Notes: a model not told the origin generated them from the sequence alone. 64,000 nt of DNA from Gammaproteobacteria bacterium (GCA_021731365.1 JAKFXL010000022.1:1-64000); one strand, 5' to 3'; shown: positions 46,571 to 61,595, numbered from the stretch's first letter. Made by a program: numbers and translations.

Positions 46571-46856
46571 GACGGCTGATTCTTCTTGAATTTGTTAAGG
46601 GGGTGGATTTTAGCCGTTGATGGGCGCTGGTGGCCAGCACCAAAAGAAAATCACTGATACTACCGTGCGTTGAACTGACACCTGTCCACGCCTATTTAAA
46701 TGCTCTTCTTCTACATTTCAGCGCCCGCCAACGGGGGGAACATTAATTAAATATTGTTAAATTATTAAGCATTAGTTAAGGTATCGGGACTGCACAAGGA
46801 GGTCACACACCAACCTCCAGAAAGATGGTCATTACTTTTTCAATGGGATATAACCT

Positions 46857-47804
46857 GTGCTCAAACGCTTTATCACCACAAGCTTTGTCCTTCTGACTCT
46901 CTGCACGCCTCTAAAAACCATCGCCGAACCACCCTCTGCGCCTGCCAATACAGCGTTCCAGTTCAACTTCCTACCTCTTGAGAACAGAAAAAATGTCCAG
47001 GTCTTTGCCGCTTGTGGCATTGGCAACCTGCCCATCGGTATGGGCGCAAAGGGTGACAGGATGTGCGATGACAATGCTGGCGGGCCGGGCGGATACAAGG
47101 ATCGTTACGTCCACGATGGCTACATCCCCAACACCGTTGAGTACCTGCACGAGCAGGATGGTGATCTATTCCATCAAGTATTGATCGATTACGCTGAAAA
47201 CTGGCGCATGGAGGTCTACATCAGCACACCTAAAGGGACGGCAGGCTACACACAGGCACGCCCCATGAGCGCGGGTAAAAACGATGGCCATGTCTACGCC
47301 ATTGATCCCAAAAACCAGGCAATCACTGGCACCGGAACGGGCGATCCTACACGTGTGCAGTGGCGTATGGTGGTTGACGGGGCGGGCTTTTCAATGGATA
47401 TGCTCAAAAACAGCTGGAGTAACAAACCCAAAATTACAGAGATAATCACCAGCGAATCCATGACCATGACCCACATCATCGACATGAGTAACAGCACCTA
47501 TTCAGAGCTATTTACACCCGCACGTGTCACCAATACCACCAATGTGGCAGGGGTAACTCCATTCAGTTACGATTCAAACAGAAACGCTGGTAAAACAATC
47601 ACCGGGGGTAAGTTCAGGATAACCAACTACGTTAACAATGATGATCCCACCTACGAATATGGCGGCAATACACCCAATGACTTTGGAAAAAACCTGAACT
47701 GGCTGGAGTACTGGCACGGCTCAAAACACTGGAAACCGGGCAACAGCTATGGTTATGGCAGTGGCAAATTTACTGAGGGGTCAGATGCTGGCTGGGGCAA
47801 CTGA
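46857..47804 (+). CDS. exported protein of unknown function, GTG start
   Basis: A 315-residue protein with a signal peptide (LKRFITTSFVLLTLCTPLKT, cleavage after IAEP or similar). The mature part is Asn/Gly/Thr/Tyr-rich with many aromatic residues, contains three or four Cys, and ends GSDAGWGN; it looks like a secreted beta-sandwich. No family is recognised. A stop two codons upstream forces the GTG at 46857 or a later start. A GGAGGT/ACCTCC hairpin (46799-46818) lies shortly upstream, together with an AT-rich region that may be the promoter. It is convergent with mqo. Confidence 0.7.
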   Translation: MLKRFITTSFVLLTLCTPLKTIAEPPSAPANTAFQFNFLPLENRKNVQVFAACGIGNLPIGMGAKGDRMCDDNAGGPGGYKDRYVHDGYIPNTVEYLHEQDGDLFHQVLIDYAENWRMEVYISTPKGTAGYTQARPMSAGKNDGHVYAIDPKNQAITGTGTGDPTRVQWRMVVDGAGFSMDMLKNSWSNKPKITEIITSESMTMTHIIDMSNSTYSELFTPARVTNTTNVAGVTPFSYDSNRNAGKTITGGKFRITNYVNNDDPTYEYGGNTPNDFGKNLNWLEYWHGSKHWKPGNSYGYGSGKFTEGSDAGWGN

Positions 47805-47823
47805 ACCCAAATAGCAGGACCAC

Positions 47824-49146
47824 TCAAACCGGCCTGAGATCACCATCCAGCGCCACATCATCGATGCTACACCCCAACCGTTGGGCAATGATCCGCATAT
47901 CCTTCTCGGCATTATGCAGACAGCTGGTGGCACCCGGTGAGGGTGTCATGTTGAAAATAATGCCATTGCCGGGATCAATCTTCGCCTCACCCATATGTAA
48001 CTTACGGTTGATCTTATCGATCATCACGGGGCGAATCCCCCCCACCCGTTTGGCAAACGTCAGGTCCTTGAGCTGCAGTGTCGGTACCACCTTACGGGCA
48101 TCTTTCAGGAACAGATGACGGCGCAATATCGGCACCTCAAACAACATATTTTTAAACAGGTAGTCACGAATGTCCTTGACCTTGAGCAGGTCTTTCATGA
48201 CTGCCAATACCGGGCCATCCAGGGAAAAAACCTGCATAAACTCAGGGATAGTGCTGTAGTTGTAACGCTCCAACATCGGCAACATCAGGGCGGTGGGGCC
48301 AAAACGGGTCTTGCCCGGCATCAGCACATCCGGGTCGCCATGAATCGCCGCAAAGGGTAGTTTATCGTTCTGCACTGTGTAGACCTTACCATTGAGAGTA
48401 CTGGGGGTGTAGTAAAAGCTGCCAGCAACCGGCAGGCAGGCGTACTCCAACCCATGCCCCATGCGCTGGGCAAAGAGCAGGCTGTGGCCACCGGCAGAGA
48501 CCACCACAAACCGCGCATTGATGACCCCTTGGTCGGTTGCCACATCAAACCCGTCACCCTTACTCTCAATCTGTTTCACCCGCGTGTTTAACCGCACTTC
48601 AACAGACTTATTCACCACCGCTTGGGCATCCGCAGCAAATGTTTGTGATAACAGTTGAAAATTGACAGCGCTGTACTCGTTCCTCACCCCCAGCGCCAGT
48701 ACCTGCTCCTGACGACCACGGGTCACATTTGGTTCAAGCTCACTGATCGCCTTCTCATCAAAAAGCTCCAACGAAGTAAAGTGAGGTTTGAATCGCTCAT
48801 AACGCTCCTCCAAACCCTCACACTCCTGGGCACCCACCCCCAGAACCATTTTTGAATAACGGTAAAGCAGTCGCTCACAATCGACATGCGCGGTGGCGTA
48901 ACGCTCCACCATCGCCGCCGATGCCTTTACCTGAATCGCCTTCTCAAGCGAATAGTTGGTTTCGATATCGCCACAATGCAGGGTTTGGCTGTTATTACGA
49001 CCATGGGAGTTGACCGATGCCAATGTCGAATATTTTTCGAGCAGGGCGATTTTTTTCAAGTCCGTATAACGGGCCAACATATAGAGCAGCGCCGTACCCG
49101 AGATGCCCCCACCAATAACAACCACATCTTGTTGAGAAATTTGCAT
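47824..49146 (-). CDS. mqo: malate:quinone oxidoreductase, Helicobacter-type
   Basis: A 440-residue FAD enzyme oxidising malate to oxaloacetate with electrons to quinone at the inner membrane. The N-terminal dinucleotide motif is VVVIGGGISGTALLY. The similarity by eye is to the Helicobacter pylori MQO: NSQTLHCGDIETNYSLEKA, AVNFQLLSQTF, CLPVAGSFYYTP, GKVYTVQNDKLPFAAIHGDP, KTRFGPTALMLPMLERY and FNMTPSPGATSCLHNA. The ATG at 49146 is chosen because it directly precedes the FAD motif; the frame opens 12 codons earlier. It is monocistronic. Confidence 0.9.
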   Translation of the reverse strand: MQISQQDVVVIGGGISGTALLYMLARYTDLKKIALLEKYSTLASVNSHGRNNSQTLHCGDIETNYSLEKAIQVKASAAMVERYATAHVDCERLLYRYSKMVLGVGAQECEGLEERYERFKPHFTSLELFDEKAISELEPNVTRGRQEQVLALGVRNEYSAVNFQLLSQTFAADAQAVVNKSVEVRLNTRVKQIESKGDGFDVATDQGVINARFVVVSAGGHSLLFAQRMGHGLEYACLPVAGSFYYTPSTLNGKVYTVQNDKLPFAAIHGDPDVLMPGKTRFGPTALMLPMLERYNYSTIPEFMQVFSLDGPVLAVMKDLLKVKDIRDYLFKNMLFEVPILRRHLFLKDARKVVPTLQLKDLTFAKRVGGIRPVMIDKINRKLHMGEAKIDPGNGIIFNMTPSPGATSCLHNAEKDMRIIAQRLGCSIDDVALDGDLRPV

Positions 49147-49227
49147 ACACTCACTCAGCAGCGACACATACAGAGGTGCCACTCATAACATCGGTTTAAA
49201 CTTATATGGACTTTAAAATGGAGGAGC

Positions 49228-49482
49228 CTAGCGCTTCTGGTCAGATCTTTTACGCGTCAGTAACATATTTAACAATATCGGGATGGCACGTCTGGCCATG
49301 GCCAAACCGGCCAAGTCTAACAAACGCAACCGGGCCACCACAAAACCAGCCACCGCCGCACCACCCAATAACGGCCATCCGCCCTTATCCATCCAGGCAC
49401 CAATAGCGACATTCTGCGCCGCCACACGCAAACGCGCCTTGGCCTCCGCCGTTGTTAGCGGTTTTTGCGAAGTGCTATCCAT
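49228..49482 (-). CDS. YqjK-like small membrane-associated protein
   Basis: An 84-residue protein: an Ala/Arg-rich amphipathic N-terminus (TTAEAKARLRVAAQ), a hydrophobic segment WPLLGGAAVAGFVVARL, then a basic C-terminus (LLTRKRSDQKR). It is third in a yqjD-yqjE-yqjK-like cluster. It begins inside the 3' end of the YqjE-like gene (28-nt overlap), so translation is probably coupled. The function is unknown. Confidence 0.65.
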   Translation of the reverse strand: MDSTSQKPLTTAEAKARLRVAAQNVAIGAWMDKGGWPLLGGAAVAGFVVARLRLLDLAGLAMARRAIPILLNMLLTRKRSDQKR

Positions 49483-49730
49483 GCAAAGCCTCCCGCCACC
49501 GCCATTGCCAAGAGGCCGACCAGCGCCTTCGCCATGATCGGCCCCACCAGCACAGATAGCCACTGATAACAGGCCCAGAGAAAGAGAATGGCCCCCACCA
49601 GCACCAGGACAGCAGCCACCGACAGGCACATCAGCCAGAGCCACGTATTTAAGGTAGTGCGTCGTAAAGCCCGCCCCTCAGCCTCAAACAGTTCGACCAG
49701 CGCAATTGCCAGTTCAGCAATACTATTCAG
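49455..49730 (-). CDS. yqjE: YqjE-like phage-holin-family membrane protein, probable CTG start
   Basis: A 91-residue protein of the holin_3_6/YqjE type, with an N-terminal amphipathic helix (SIAELAIALVELFEAEGRAL) and two spans (WLWLMCLSVAAVLVLVGAI and AKALVGLLAMAVAGGFAWIA). No ATG, GTG or TTG is available before the conserved N-terminus. A CTG at 49730 overlaps the yqjD stop as CTGA, the position where ATGA would be expected, so CTG initiation through coupling is proposed. It could also start further in. Confidence 0.65.
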   Translation of the reverse strand: MNSIAELAIALVELFEAEGRALRRTTLNTWLWLMCLSVAAVLVLVGAILFLWACYQWLSVLVGPIMAKALVGLLAMAVAGGFAWIALRKNR

Positions 49731-50047
49731 CGGCGCTCTCCCAAATCAAGCAGCTTGGCTATTAAAAAACCAACCCCAAATGCCGCCAAAACACTGGCCG
49801 TTGGGTGTTCACCTATCTTCTGCCCCACGTGGCGCACCCCTTCACGCCCCTGACCCAGCGCCTCATCCAGTTTGCCCTCAAGCGATTCCCATGCAGTGTG
49901 AATCTTATCTCGCGCCTGGGCCTTGGTCTCATCCACCTTATCTGCCGCCGCATCTTTAACCGCGCTGGTCAAACCTGCAATATCTTTACGTAGCTGCGCG
50001 ATATCATTTTTGAGTGCATCGACTTCCTTGCGAATCTCTTCTGCCAT
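49727..50047 (-). CDS. yqjD: DUF883 (YqjD/ElaB-type) membrane-anchored ribosome-associated protein
   Basis: A 106-residue protein: long charged amphipathic helix (EEIRKEVDALKNDIAQLRKD, then AADKVDETKAQARDK) and a C-terminal membrane helix with the DUF883 pattern GEHPTASVLAAFGVGFLIAK. E. coli YqjD and ElaB bind ribosomes and tether them to the membrane in stationary phase. The ATG at 50047 has GAGGAT upstream and opens MAEEIRKEVD. It is followed by yqjE- and yqjK-like genes in overlapping order. Confidence 0.85.
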   Translation of the reverse strand: MAEEIRKEVDALKNDIAQLRKDIAGLTSAVKDAAADKVDETKAQARDKIHTAWESLEGKLDEALGQGREGVRHVGQKIGEHPTASVLAAFGVGFLIAKLLDLGERR

Positions 50048-50260
50048 GACAATATCCTCAATCTGTAATGTAAAAGGGAACGCTACTGGGACAACTATAC
50101 CCGCTACACAGCAGCATAAAAACGTGCTGATTGTATGCCTTGTTGTGACATAACAGTGGCTAAACAATAATCAAACCATCAATCACCACACCACTCATCA
50201 TAGAACAGACCGAGTATTGATAACAGCTAATTAAAACCCACCATCATCCAACCCAGATAC

Positions 50261-54708
<4,448 letters not shown>

Positions 54709-54728
54709 ATTCAGCACCTGGCGATTAG

Positions 54729-56015
54729 TTATAAAGGGGAGACAACAGGGAGACCACCGAGCAGCCGCTCGATCTCCACCGCTGCTCGGTGTGCATCAGA
54801 CAGCGCACGTAAATGTTGGAACTCTGCCTGTATCAGGGTGCGCTGGGCATCCAGCACCTCAAGGAAGTTAAATTTCCCCAGCTCAAAGCCTCGGGTCACC
54901 AAATCGTAGGACGTCTGTGCGCCCGGAAGAACCTCATTACGCAGTGCCTCAACCGTCTGCCGCGCCACACTTAACCCGGCGTGGGCCTGTGCCAGGGCAA
55001 CGGTTAACTGCAGCTCCGTTGCCACCAGCTCATCCCGCGCCTTATCGGTGCGACGTAACGTCTCCAGCACATTGCCTTGATTACGATCAAACAGCGGGAT
55101 TGGAACAGAGAGCCCTAAAATTGCCTGGTTACGCGCCAACGTCTCATCACGTTTAACCCCCAGGCTTACCGTCACATCAGGAATATGGCGACGACGTTCA
55201 ACATCAGCCAATGCCTGACGACGCTCCAGTTCCAACCGTTCACGTAACATCACGGGGGCGTTCACAAGCGCTCGAGTCAGCGCTGTTAATGGTGGCAATG
55301 AAGGTAAAGCAGAGAGGTCCCCTGCCACAGATTCAAACTGCGCCTCTGAATCGCCCCAGGTGGCAGCCAGACGTTGACGCGCCATGGCCAGGTCGCTCTG
55401 GGCCTGCAGCAACAGCAGACCTACCTCAGCCTCTGCCACCCGCGCCTTGCCCTCCTCCACCGGCGACACCTTACCCGCTGTCACCCGCCGTGCCGCCGCC
55501 ACTGTCGCCCGCCCTGCCAGCGCCATTGAGTTTTCGGCAAGTCGCCACTGCTCCTGCGCTGTCAGCAGATCAAAAAACGCACCCCCGACCGCCGCCCGCA
55601 CATCGGCACGTTTGGCTGCCAGCACCGCCAATGCAACATCGCCACCACGCTCGGCGGCCTCAATACGGGCGTCACGCTTCCCGCCCAGCTCAATTAGCTG
55701 GTTCAATTGCAACGTTGTGACACGGGTTGCCCGGCGGGTATCTTCGATCTGTGTGGAGATGTGTGGATTGGGCAAAAGCTGCGCCTGAGTGATAATGGCA
55801 TGCTCTGCTGCTGATTCATGCAGCGCCGCCCGCAGCTCGGGATTGGCCTCAAACGCCCGCGCCAGGGCCATCTCTAGCGTCAGCGCTGGCGTTATATATA
55901 GAGTGTGGCCCGCACCCCCTTCAGCAACATTAGTCGCACCAATATCAACTGTTTGTGCAGATGATGGGCTGAAATAGACAACCGCCAGCCCCAGCGGCAA
56001 TAGAAATCTGAGCAT
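54729..56015 (-). CDS. czcC: CzcC outer-membrane channel (TolC family)
   Basis: A 428-residue outer-membrane factor with signal peptide (1-20, SPSSAQ). Two TolC-type repeats are rich in Ala/Leu/Glu/Arg heptads: LTLEMALARAFEANPELRAA at the start of the first, and ALTRALVNAPVMLRERLELE with SVPIPLFDRNQGN in the second. AGGAG lies 8 nt before the ATG. It is the exit duct for the Czc pump and is separated from czcI by 70 nt. Confidence 0.93.
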   Translation of the reverse strand: MLRFLLPLGLAVVYFSPSSAQTVDIGATNVAEGGAGHTLYITPALTLEMALARAFEANPELRAALHESAAEHAIITQAQLLPNPHISTQIEDTRRATRVTTLQLNQLIELGGKRDARIEAAERGGDVALAVLAAKRADVRAAVGGAFFDLLTAQEQWRLAENSMALAGRATVAAARRVTAGKVSPVEEGKARVAEAEVGLLLLQAQSDLAMARQRLAATWGDSEAQFESVAGDLSALPSLPPLTALTRALVNAPVMLRERLELERRQALADVERRRHIPDVTVSLGVKRDETLARNQAILGLSVPIPLFDRNQGNVLETLRRTDKARDELVATELQLTVALAQAHAGLSVARQTVEALRNEVLPGAQTSYDLVTRGFELGKFNFLEVLDAQRTLIQAEFQHLRALSDAHRAAVEIERLLGGLPVVSPL

Positions 56016-56085
56016 CGAACTCTCCTGATAATACTAAGGAAGATATTCGGCGGGGATGATGGGTAAAAAGGATTATCCCGCCGGC

Positions 56086-56424
56086 TTACGCGACGGAGAG
56101 TAATTTGGGGCGTTCGGGACCGTTAGGAATGTAGGAACGATATACAACAGGAGGGGATTCTATATAGGCGATGTTAGGAGAGGGGACCATCTGCGCCAGC
56201 TGCAGTAACATTGAACTCATGCTGAGATGGCAAAAGCCACAGTCACTATGGACCTCGGCGATGCTGTCATCATCAACATTTTGCGATGACTGATGTTCAT
56301 GTTCATGATGGCCAAAGTGCTGAACCGACGGGGCCTTTTCATGCTGACAGTAAGGTGCCACCACTGCCCAGGAGATCTGGAATGGCAATATCAACAGTAA
56401 AAAAGTGAGCAACAGCCGCTTCAT
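56086..56424 (-). CDS. czcI: CzcI-like periplasmic metal-responsive protein
   Basis: A 112-residue exported protein: signal peptide MKRLLLTFLLLILPFQISWA, then CQHEKAP, a FGHHEHEHQS histidine patch and a CGFCH motif. This is the pattern of CzcI, the small first gene of many czcCBA operons, thought to tune their expression. The ATG at 56424 starts the signal peptide; it lies only 7 nt from a good -10 box and has no Shine-Dalgarno sequence, suggesting a leaderless message. Confidence 0.82.
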   Translation of the reverse strand: MKRLLLTFLLLILPFQISWAVVAPYCQHEKAPSVQHFGHHEHEHQSSQNVDDDSIAEVHSDCGFCHLSMSSMLLQLAQMVPSPNIAYIESPPVVYRSYIPNGPERPKLLSVA

Positions 56425-56431
56425 GGGCACG

Positions 56432-56461
56432 AGTATAACGTCAAGATTGTAAAGGAGACAA
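56432..56461 (-). promoter_or_regulatory. promoter of czcICBA directly abutting the start codon
   Basis: On the minus strand TTGTCT (56456-56461), an 18-nt spacer and TATACT (56432-56437) form a sigma-70 promoter. It is followed after CGTGCCC by the czcI ATG. The transcript would start at or next to the ATG. Confidence 0.55.
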
Positions 56462-56620
56462 CGGTTTAACTGAGCCCCTCTCAACAACAGACAATACGCT
56501 CCATACAAAACACTGACACCACTCTTCTGCCAGCGACACGACTCAACAGCCGGTGTTAACTATTTTTCACTACAAGGAAGCCCCTTTACCCAATCAGGTG
56601 CCGGGGCTATACGCAGCGCG

Positions 56621-56956
56621 CTATTTTGCAGCCACTATTTTTGTAATGACGGCAACCCGTCCTTCCATTACAAAATCAAAGTCGACCTTCTGGCCGACCG
56701 CCAGATTACTGCTCAGCTCCGGTTTGATCTTAAAACCCATTTTCATGGCTGGCCAGTTGAGTGATGGCACCGGTTCATGGGTAATAGTCACCTTGCCTTT
56801 GGCGGCATCAATCGCATTCACCACACCGGTGGTCTGGGCAGACTGAACAGCAGCGTCCGCTGTATCGCCCATCTTCATTCCTGCCATGTCGCCGGCAAAG
56901 AGTGGGGTAGCGACAAACAGTGCTGCCAGTAGTCCGTAAGGGGTTAATTTTTTCAT
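56621..56956 (-). CDS. cusF: CusF periplasmic copper/silver chaperone
   Basis: A 111-residue protein with signal peptide 1-21. The CusF beta-barrel domain follows ([19 protein letters not shown], then [14 protein letters not shown]). The Cu(I)/Ag(I) site is complete: His60, Trp68, Met71 and Met73, in the same order as E. coli CusF (H, W, M, M). It hands metal to CusB/CusA. Its ATG overlaps the cusA stop by four bases, so it is the last gene of cusCBAF. Confidence 0.95.
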   Translation of the reverse strand: MKKLTPYGLLAALFVATPLFAGDMAGMKMGDTADAAVQSAQTTGVVNAIDAAKGKVTITHEPVPSLNWPAMKMGFKIKPELSSNLAVGQKVDFDFVMEGRVAVITKIVAAK

Positions 56957-59900
56957 TGAATTGCTCCTTCATTTGACGAAGTGGATGGCTGAGTGAGTGG
57001 ACGACGGCGCATCAGCCAATACGCAGCCGGGACAACAAAGAGTGATAGAAGTGGTGCGGTGATCATACCGCCCACCATGGGTGCTGCAATGCGGCTCATC
57101 ACCTCACTGCCGGTACCGCTGCCCCACAAGATGGGCAGCAGGCCAGCAATAATCACCGCGACAGTCATGGCCTTGGGTCGTACCCGCATCACCGCCCCTT
57201 CGCGGATGGCATCGAGCAGCCCGGCGGCGCTGGTATCACCAGCATCCAGTCGACTCTGCCACGCCTGCTTAAGATAGATCAGCATGATCACCCCAAATTC
57301 GGCAGAGACCCCCGCCAGTGCGATAAAACCGACCCCGGTGGCCACCGAGAGGTTGAATCCCATCCAGTAGAGAAACCAGATCCCTCCCGTCAGCGCAAAG
57401 GGGAGCGTGGCCAGGATCAGCAGCGCCTCATCAAAACGGCCGAAGGTGAGGTAGAGCAGGACAAAAATGATCATCAGTGTGCCCGGCACTACCCACTTAA
57501 GACGGGCATTGGCGCGCTCCAGAAACTCAAACTGGCCTGAGTAGGAGAGGCTCATACCGGTTTCAAGCTTAACCTCTTTTGCCACCGCAGCACGCAGATC
57601 GGCCACTGTGGATGAGAGGTCACGACCACGAACATCGATATAGACCCAGCCGCTCAGCCGCGCATTTTCACTCCTGAGCATGGGCGGGCCAGACGTCACT
57701 TTAATGGCCGCCACCATGCCCAGGGTAATCTGGCTGCCCATTGGGGTAATGATGGGCAGAGCACCCAACCCCTCTACAGTGTCGCGCCACTCCCGTGGGT
57801 AACGTACGTTGATCGGATAACGGGCCAACCCTTCAACGGTTTCACCGACGTTATCCCCTCCCACCAGACCGGCAACCACCGCCTGTATCTCGGCAATGCT
57901 CAGGCCATAACGGGCTGCCGCAGCCCGGTTGATATCCACGTCAACATAACGCCCCCCGGTCAGCCGCTCGGCCAGTGCCGACGAGACCCCCGGCACACCT
58001 TTGGCAATGCGCTCTACCTCCTGGGCAACGCGGTCAATATCAGCCAGATTGGTACCCGCCACCTTGACCCCCACCGGGCTTTTAATGCCTGTGGCCAACA
58101 TATCAATACGGTTACGGATTGGCGGTACCCAGATATTGGCTAACCCCGGCACCTGAACAGCCTTATCCAGCTCCTCCACCAGCTTTTCCGCCGTCATGCC
58201 GGCACGCCACTGATCACGCGGTTTAAATTGAATCGTGGTCTCAAACATCTCCAGCGGCGCGGGATCGGTGGCGCTCTCGGCACGCCCCGCCTTGCCAAAG
58301 ACCCGCGCCACCTCAGGCACGGTTTTGATCATACGGTCAGTCTGCTGTAACAGCTCACTCGCCTTTTGTGCCGACAACCCTGGCAACGCACTGGGCATAT
58401 AGAGCAAGTCCCCCTCATCCAGCGGCGGCAGAAATTCCCCACCCAACTGGCTCACCGGCCAGAGCGCCGTGAAAAAGAGCAGTGTCGCTGCCAGCAGTGT
58501 CAGTTTTGGCCACCGTAATACCTTCTCCAGCAGTGGCCGGTAGAGCCAGATCAACCCACGATTAAGCGGATTGCGTGACTCATCCGGTAACTTGCCACGA
58601 ATCCACAGCCCCATCAGCACTGGAATCAGTGTCACAGACAGCACCGCCGCCGCCGCCATGGCGTAGGTCTTGGTGAAGGCCAGCGGGGCGAATAACCGCC
58701 CCTCCTGGGCCTGCAGGGTAAATACCGGAATAAATGAGAGGGTGATAATCAGCAGTGAGAAGAAGAGTGCTGGCCCCACCTCGACCGCTGCATCGGTCAT
58801 GACCCGCCAGTGGGCCTCCCCTTTAAGCTGTTGGCCGGGGTTGGCATGTTGCCACTGCTCCACCTTTTTATGGGCGTTTTCAATCATCACCACGGCGGCG
58901 TCTACCATCGCCCCCACGGCAATGGCAATGCCGCCCAAGGACATTATGTTGGCGTTAATCCCCTGCTGCCGCATGATGATAAAGGCGATCAAAATCCCCA
59001 GTGGCAGCGAGACTATCGCCACCAGTGACGACCGCAAATGCCACAGGAACAGCGCACAGACCAGCGCCACCACAATGAACTCCTCAATCAGCTTGTAGCT
59101 CAGATTCTCCACCGCCCGGTCGATGAGCTGGCTGCGGTCGTAGGTGGTGACAATCTCCACCCCAGCGGGCAGGCTGCCTTTCAACTCCTCCAGCTTGGCA
59201 TGCACCGCTTCAAGGGTGGTGCGGGCATTTTTACCCGAACGCAGCACCACCACCCCGCCCACTACTTCCCCTTCACCATCCAGCTCGCCGATGCCACGCC
59301 GCATCTCCGGCCCCAGCTGAATATGGGCCACGTCACCCAGCAGCACCGGCACACCACCCACCAGTTTGAGCGGGATGGAGCGAAAATCGACTATGGTCTT
59401 CAGGTAACCGCTGGCCCGCACCATCAGCTCCGCCTCACCCAACTCCAGCAGCGAACCGCCGGTCTCCTGGTTGGCGGACTGAATCGCCTCACGTACCTCG
59501 CCATAGGTAATACCAAAGCTGGCCAGTTTTACCGGGTCCAGCACCACCTGATACTGTTTAACCATGCCGCCGATGGTGGCGACCTCTGATACATTGGCCA
59601 GCGTTTTAAGTTCGTATCTAAGAAACCAGTCCTGCAATGAACGCAACTGTGCCAGATCGTGCTGACCGCTCCGATCCACCAACGCATACTGATAGATCCA
59701 GCCAACGCCCGTCGCATCAGGCCCCAGATAAGAGCGGGCCGTCGCTGGCAGACGGCTCTGCACCTGATTGAGATACTCCAGCACCCGCGAACGGGCCCAG
59801 TAAAGGTCCGTGCCGTCCTCAAAGATCACGTAGACAAAGCTGTCACCAAAAAACGAGAAGCCACGCACCGTCTTGGCCCCCGGTACCGAAAGCATGGTTG

Positions 59901-60111
59901 TGGTCATGGGATAGGTGACCTGGTTCTCCACAATCTGTGGTGCCTGCCCAGGAAAACTGGTACGGATAATCACCTGCACGTCAGACAGATCGGGCAGCGC
60001 ATCAATGGGGATTGTCTTGATCGACAGCAGCCCCGCCGCCGTAATAAACAGCGTTGCCAACAGCACCAGAAAACGGTTACCCACTGACCAGCGGATCACC
60101 CCAGCAATCAT
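56953..60111 (-). CDS. cusA: copper/silver RND efflux pump CusA
   Basis: A 1052-residue HME-RND pump for Cu(I)/Ag(I). The proton-relay helix reads [17 protein letters not shown], the monovalent-metal pattern. The three Met of the periplasmic binding site are found in [20 protein letters not shown] and [13 protein letters not shown], as in E. coli CusA. It has twelve predicted spans. It overlaps cusB upstream and cusF downstream by four bases each (ATGA), indicating tight translational coupling. Confidence 0.96.
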   Translation of the reverse strand: MIAGVIRWSVGNRFLVLLATLFITAAGLLSIKTIPIDALPDLSDVQVIIRTSFPGQAPQIVENQVTYPMTTTMLSVPGAKTVRGFSFFGDSFVYVIFEDGTDLYWARSRVLEYLNQVQSRLPATARSYLGPDATGVGWIYQYALVDRSGQHDLAQLRSLQDWFLRYELKTLANVSEVATIGGMVKQYQVVLDPVKLASFGITYGEVREAIQSANQETGGSLLELGEAELMVRASGYLKTIVDFRSIPLKLVGGVPVLLGDVAHIQLGPEMRRGIGELDGEGEVVGGVVVLRSGKNARTTLEAVHAKLEELKGSLPAGVEIVTTYDRSQLIDRAVENLSYKLIEEFIVVALVCALFLWHLRSSLVAIVSLPLGILIAFIIMRQQGINANIMSLGGIAIAVGAMVDAAVVMIENAHKKVEQWQHANPGQQLKGEAHWRVMTDAAVEVGPALFFSLLIITLSFIPVFTLQAQEGRLFAPLAFTKTYAMAAAAVLSVTLIPVLMGLWIRGKLPDESRNPLNRGLIWLYRPLLEKVLRWPKLTLLAATLLFFTALWPVSQLGGEFLPPLDEGDLLYMPSALPGLSAQKASELLQQTDRMIKTVPEVARVFGKAGRAESATDPAPLEMFETTIQFKPRDQWRAGMTAEKLVEELDKAVQVPGLANIWVPPIRNRIDMLATGIKSPVGVKVAGTNLADIDRVAQEVERIAKGVPGVSSALAERLTGGRYVDVDINRAAAARYGLSIAEIQAVVAGLVGGDNVGETVEGLARYPINVRYPREWRDTVEGLGALPIITPMGSQITLGMVAAIKVTSGPPMLRSENARLSGWVYIDVRGRDLSSTVADLRAAVAKEVKLETGMSLSYSGQFEFLERANARLKWVVPGTLMIIFVLLYLTFGRFDEALLILATLPFALTGGIWFLYWMGFNLSVATGVGFIALAGVSAEFGVIMLIYLKQAWQSRLDAGDTSAAGLLDAIREGAVMRVRPKAMTVAVIIAGLLPILWGSGTGSEVMSRIAAPMVGGMITAPLLSLFVVPAAYWLMRRRPLTQPSTSSNEGAIQ

Positions 60112-61595
60112 GAACCGCCCCCAATCTTGTTCAGCTTCTCAACAAACAACCCTGCGTCACGCTGACTGACGGCAACCGATACACGGTCCCCCACCTTCAA
60201 ACCATTCACTAACTCAGGTTTAGCCAGGGGGAAGATCATCTCCATGCCTGGCATTGCCAACGTTTTAAAGGGTCCATGGTCCAGAGTGGCCTCGCCAGGG
60301 GCAAGCTCACTGATAATGGCAGTCGCTTCATGCAGCACCAGTGCAGGGGTGCTCGGCGCTTCGCTGGACGAGCGGGCGATAATCCCTTTAAAACTAGCCT
60401 CCGAATCGATCAGGAATTGACCACTGGCGACCACTTTATCCCCCTCGTTCAGCCCTGCCATAATCGTCGTCTGCGCACCAATCTCACGCCCTATCTCCAC
60501 CTCCACAGGCTCAAATTTGCCCGCTTCGTGCGCCACCATCACCATGGAGCGCTTACCGCTGCGGATCACCGCCTCTGTTGGCAGTGCCAGTACCGATTCG
60601 GAGGTCGACACCCTCAGCAACACATGCCCGGAAAGCCCTGGGCGTAAGCTGCCATCACGGTTCACCAGTTCAATCCGCACCCGCAAACTGCGGGTGATCT
60701 CGTTAAGCATCGGCAGGATAGTGGTAACCGTGCCTGCCAGCATCTGCCCCGGGAATCCGGCCAGACGAATCTCCGCAGCGGCACCACTACGCAAGACACC
60801 GGCATATATCTCCGGCACAGCCACCTCCATCCAGACAGTGGACAACCCTCTCACCCGCGCAACCGTCTGCCCGACCGATACCGCCATACCCAGACGCGTA
60901 TCCAGTGACTCAACCACCCCCGAGATGGGGGCAGTCACGATAAAGCTGGAACGGACCGTGCCACTCTTTTCGACCGCCGCAATCATCGCGTTAGGCATAC
61001 CCAACAGCCGCAACCGTTGACGGGCTGCGGCAACCAGCGAGTCATCACCTAGTGACTTCAATGCCAACAACTCATACTCAGCTGCCGTCCACTCCGGTGC
61101 CAACATCTCCACCAGAGGGGCACCCGCCTTCACCAGGTCACCCGGTGCCATCGGCCAGACACGCTCAACAAACCCGCTGCTACGGCTCTGCACCACCGCC
61201 ACATCACGTTCGTTAAAACCGATCACCCCCGTCGCTTCAACCTGTGTTGACAGTGGGATTCGTGTCACCGTGGCCAGCCTCACCCCCAGATTTTGAGTAA
61301 TCAGGGGATCGATTTTTACCGCATTACTGGTGCTATCCATGTTGGCGTACATCGGAACCAGATCCATATCCATAAAAGGTGATGGCCCCGGTTTATCAAA
61401 ACGCTGTTGCGGTACCATCGGGTCATACCAGTAGAGCACCTGCTGCTCCGGCACAACCAGTTGCGCCTCTGCCGGCGGAACCGCGACAACACTCTGTTGC
61501 CCCCACCACCGGCCACCGCCCACCCCCACCACAAGCAGTAGGATGACGATAATTGACGCCATCACAACATCTTTAGAAAAGTGTATTTTTTTCAT
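60108..61595 (-). CDS. cusB: CusB adaptor with HMBD and a C-terminal CusF-like domain
   Basis: A 495-residue membrane-fusion protein with anchor at about 10-28. A heavy-metal-binding YWYDPMVPQ...[10 protein letters not shown] module follows (about 54-83). Lipoyl, hairpin and barrel domains follow ([37 protein letters not shown]). Beyond the usual CusB end, residues about 420-490 form a CusF-like barrel ([20 protein letters not shown]). There His and the Met pair are kept, but the Trp of CusF is replaced by a small/aliphatic residue. One-base overlap with cusC (TGATG). Confidence 0.93.
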   Translation of the reverse strand: MKKIHFSKDVVMASIIVILLLVVGVGGGRWWGQQSVVAVPPAEAQLVVPEQQVLYWYDPMVPQQRFDKPGPSPFMDMDLVPMYANMDSTSNAVKIDPLITQNLGVRLATVTRIPLSTQVEATGVIGFNERDVAVVQSRSSGFVERVWPMAPGDLVKAGAPLVEMLAPEWTAAEYELLALKSLGDDSLVAAARQRLRLLGMPNAMIAAVEKSGTVRSSFIVTAPISGVVESLDTRLGMAVSVGQTVARVRGLSTVWMEVAVPEIYAGVLRSGAAAEIRLAGFPGQMLAGTVTTILPMLNEITRSLRVRIELVNRDGSLRPGLSGHVLLRVSTSESVLALPTEAVIRSGKRSMVMVAHEAGKFEPVEVEIGREIGAQTTIMAGLNEGDKVVASGQFLIDSEASFKGIIARSSSEAPSTPALVLHEATAIISELAPGEATLDHGPFKTLAMPGMEMIFPLAKPELVNGLKVGDRVSVAVSQRDAGLFVEKLNKIGGGS

